Assembly: GCF_002812725.1 (NCBI RefSeq)
Contig: NZ_NMUN01000009.1
Span: 186,001-250,000, forward strand
DNA: 64,000 nucleotides
Source: Microbacterium sp. BR1
Lineage (GTDB): Bacteria; Actinomycetota; Actinomycetes; Actinomycetales; Microbacteriaceae
Reading direction: 5' to 3'
In this document: in pieces, positions 63,309 to 64,000 of the stretch
Numbering within the stretch: the stretch's first letter is position 1
Layout of the letters: every line of letters starts with the position of its first letter
Position numbers and translations under genes: made by a program
The notes under the pieces: model-generated
What the model saw: the letters and a program-made list of their open reading frames with translations, nothing else
What the model was told of the DNA's origin: nothing
The model's database searches: none

Positions 63309-64000
63309 TCAGGGAGCGGCGACGGGAAAGTCCGGGTAGACGCTCCAGCCCGCCTCGCGCTCCAGCGCCGCGGCGAGCGCGAGCGCCGACAGTCGCGCGT
63401 GCTCGAGCCCGAGGGGCGAACGCACATCGATCGCGAGGGGCGGCGGCTCGCCGAACTTCGGGATGTCGACCTCGGCCCACGCTCCCCCGTCGAGCTCGAT
63501 ACGGGGCCGCGCCGAACCCGCGGCGAGCACCGGGCTGTCGACCGCGAGCGAGATCACGGCGAGCGCGTCGAGCTTCGTGACGGCGAGCTGCACGACGAGC
63601 GTCGCCACGGCATTCGGGGCCGCCTCGCGAAAATTGGGAAGAGTCATCAAGACCGAGCGTATGCCTGCGCCAGCGACCGCGGGTTCGATGGGAACGGATC
63701 GGATGCCCGCGACGTCGATGCGCGACACCGAGTCGACGGGAAGCGCATCCCAACCGTCCTGATCGACACCCGTCGTCGCAACGACGAACGCTCCGGATGC
63801 CGCGCGCACGACGCGCAACGTGTTGTAGTCCGGGCCGTGCCCCGGGGGCAGCAGGTCGGGCGTGAACCCGCGCTCCGCGAAAGCGGGCAGCGGGGTCGCC
63901 GCACGGCCTGCCGAGTGCACGACGAACAGGCCGGAATCGTCGAGCAGGAACGCGTTCAGACAGGCATCGGGGTAGACCGCGCGCACCTCGTTGACCGCCG
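63309..64000 (-). CDS. Hypothetical protein, N-terminus beyond the window
   Basis: At least 230 residues; the frame is open to the right edge (…AVNEVRAVYPDACLNAF), so the true start is outside. Contains LLPPGHGPDYNTLRVVRAA and ALAVISLAVDSPVLAAG. No family recognised and no signal peptide in the visible part. Codon use is typical of the region, so it is very likely real. Confidence 0.7.
   Translation of the reverse strand, partial: AVNEVRAVYPDACLNAFLLDDSGLFVVHSAGRAATPLPAFAERGFTPDLLPPGHGPDYNTLRVVRAASGAFVVATTGVDQDGWDALPVDSVSRIDVAGIRSVPIEPAVAGAGIRSVLMTLPNFREAAPNAVATLVVQLAVTKLDALAVISLAVDSPVLAAGSARPRIELDGGAWAEVDIPKFGEPPPLAIDVRSPLGLEHARLSALALAAALEREAGWSVYPDFPVAAP

Overview
The window is high-GC DNA with actinobacterial gene families (urtABCDE with urease, panB/C/D, MobF relaxase, actinobacterial zeta toxin). 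Several genes lack a Shine-Dalgarno site and look leaderless. Gene content suggests a Microbacterium-like member of the Microbacteriaceae; this is inferred from protein resemblance only.

Layout. (1) 0.2-13.9 kb: lpdA, then catabolic genes: a tightly coupled operon (RidA, M24 creatinase-like protein, 3-hydroxyisobutyrate dehydrogenase-like protein, SDR) beside an XRE-cupin regulator, an enoyl-CoA hydratase, a flavin reductase, two acyl-CoA-dehydrogenase-fold monooxygenases, a decayed polyprenyl synthase and a YceI protein. The set looks suited to oxidising an unknown, probably nitrogen-containing, compound. (2) 14.3-29.6 kb: plasmid/ICE-derived DNA: a MobF relaxase-helicase; a candidate defence cassette (D12 DNA methylase divergent from metallophosphoesterase, AAA ATPase and a 331-aa unknown); a zeta toxin operon ending in a resolvase-like protein without its catalytic residues; plasmid hypotheticals; an IS256 element; and a ParA pair. 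(3) 29.6-36.5 kb: a pantothenate/CoA cluster (coaBC, coaA, DUF2520 protein, panC, panD, panB) lying between a full and an internally deleted copy of one divergent parA/HTH locus. (4) 36.7-38.5 kb: excisionase-like gene, tyrosine integrase, and the first of three attachment sites.

(5) 38.4-47.6 kb: three near-identical 45-bp cores that read as the 3' half of tRNA-Phe(GAA), each preceded by matching arm repeats and followed by a terminator. They delimit two tandem islands without an integrase: island A (subtilase plus AAA ATPase, GNAT) and island B (Fic protein, OLD-family nuclease). They look like satellites that could depend on the integrase at 36.9 kb.

(6) 47.7-64 kb: probable chromosomal backbone: a membrane protein, an IS5 remnant, ureABC-F-G-D with a NiCoT nickel transporter (no ureE; UreG has a His-rich tail), the divergent urtABCDE urea transporter, an NCS1 permease, two TetR regulators, a small membrane protein and a gene cut by the window end. 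Nickel uptake, urease assembly and urea import form one nitrogen-scavenging unit.

The most notable observations are the triple tRNA-Phe attachment array with integrase-less defence islands, the methylase/phosphoesterase/ATPase cassette, and the CoA-biosynthesis cargo flanked by partition-locus repeats.
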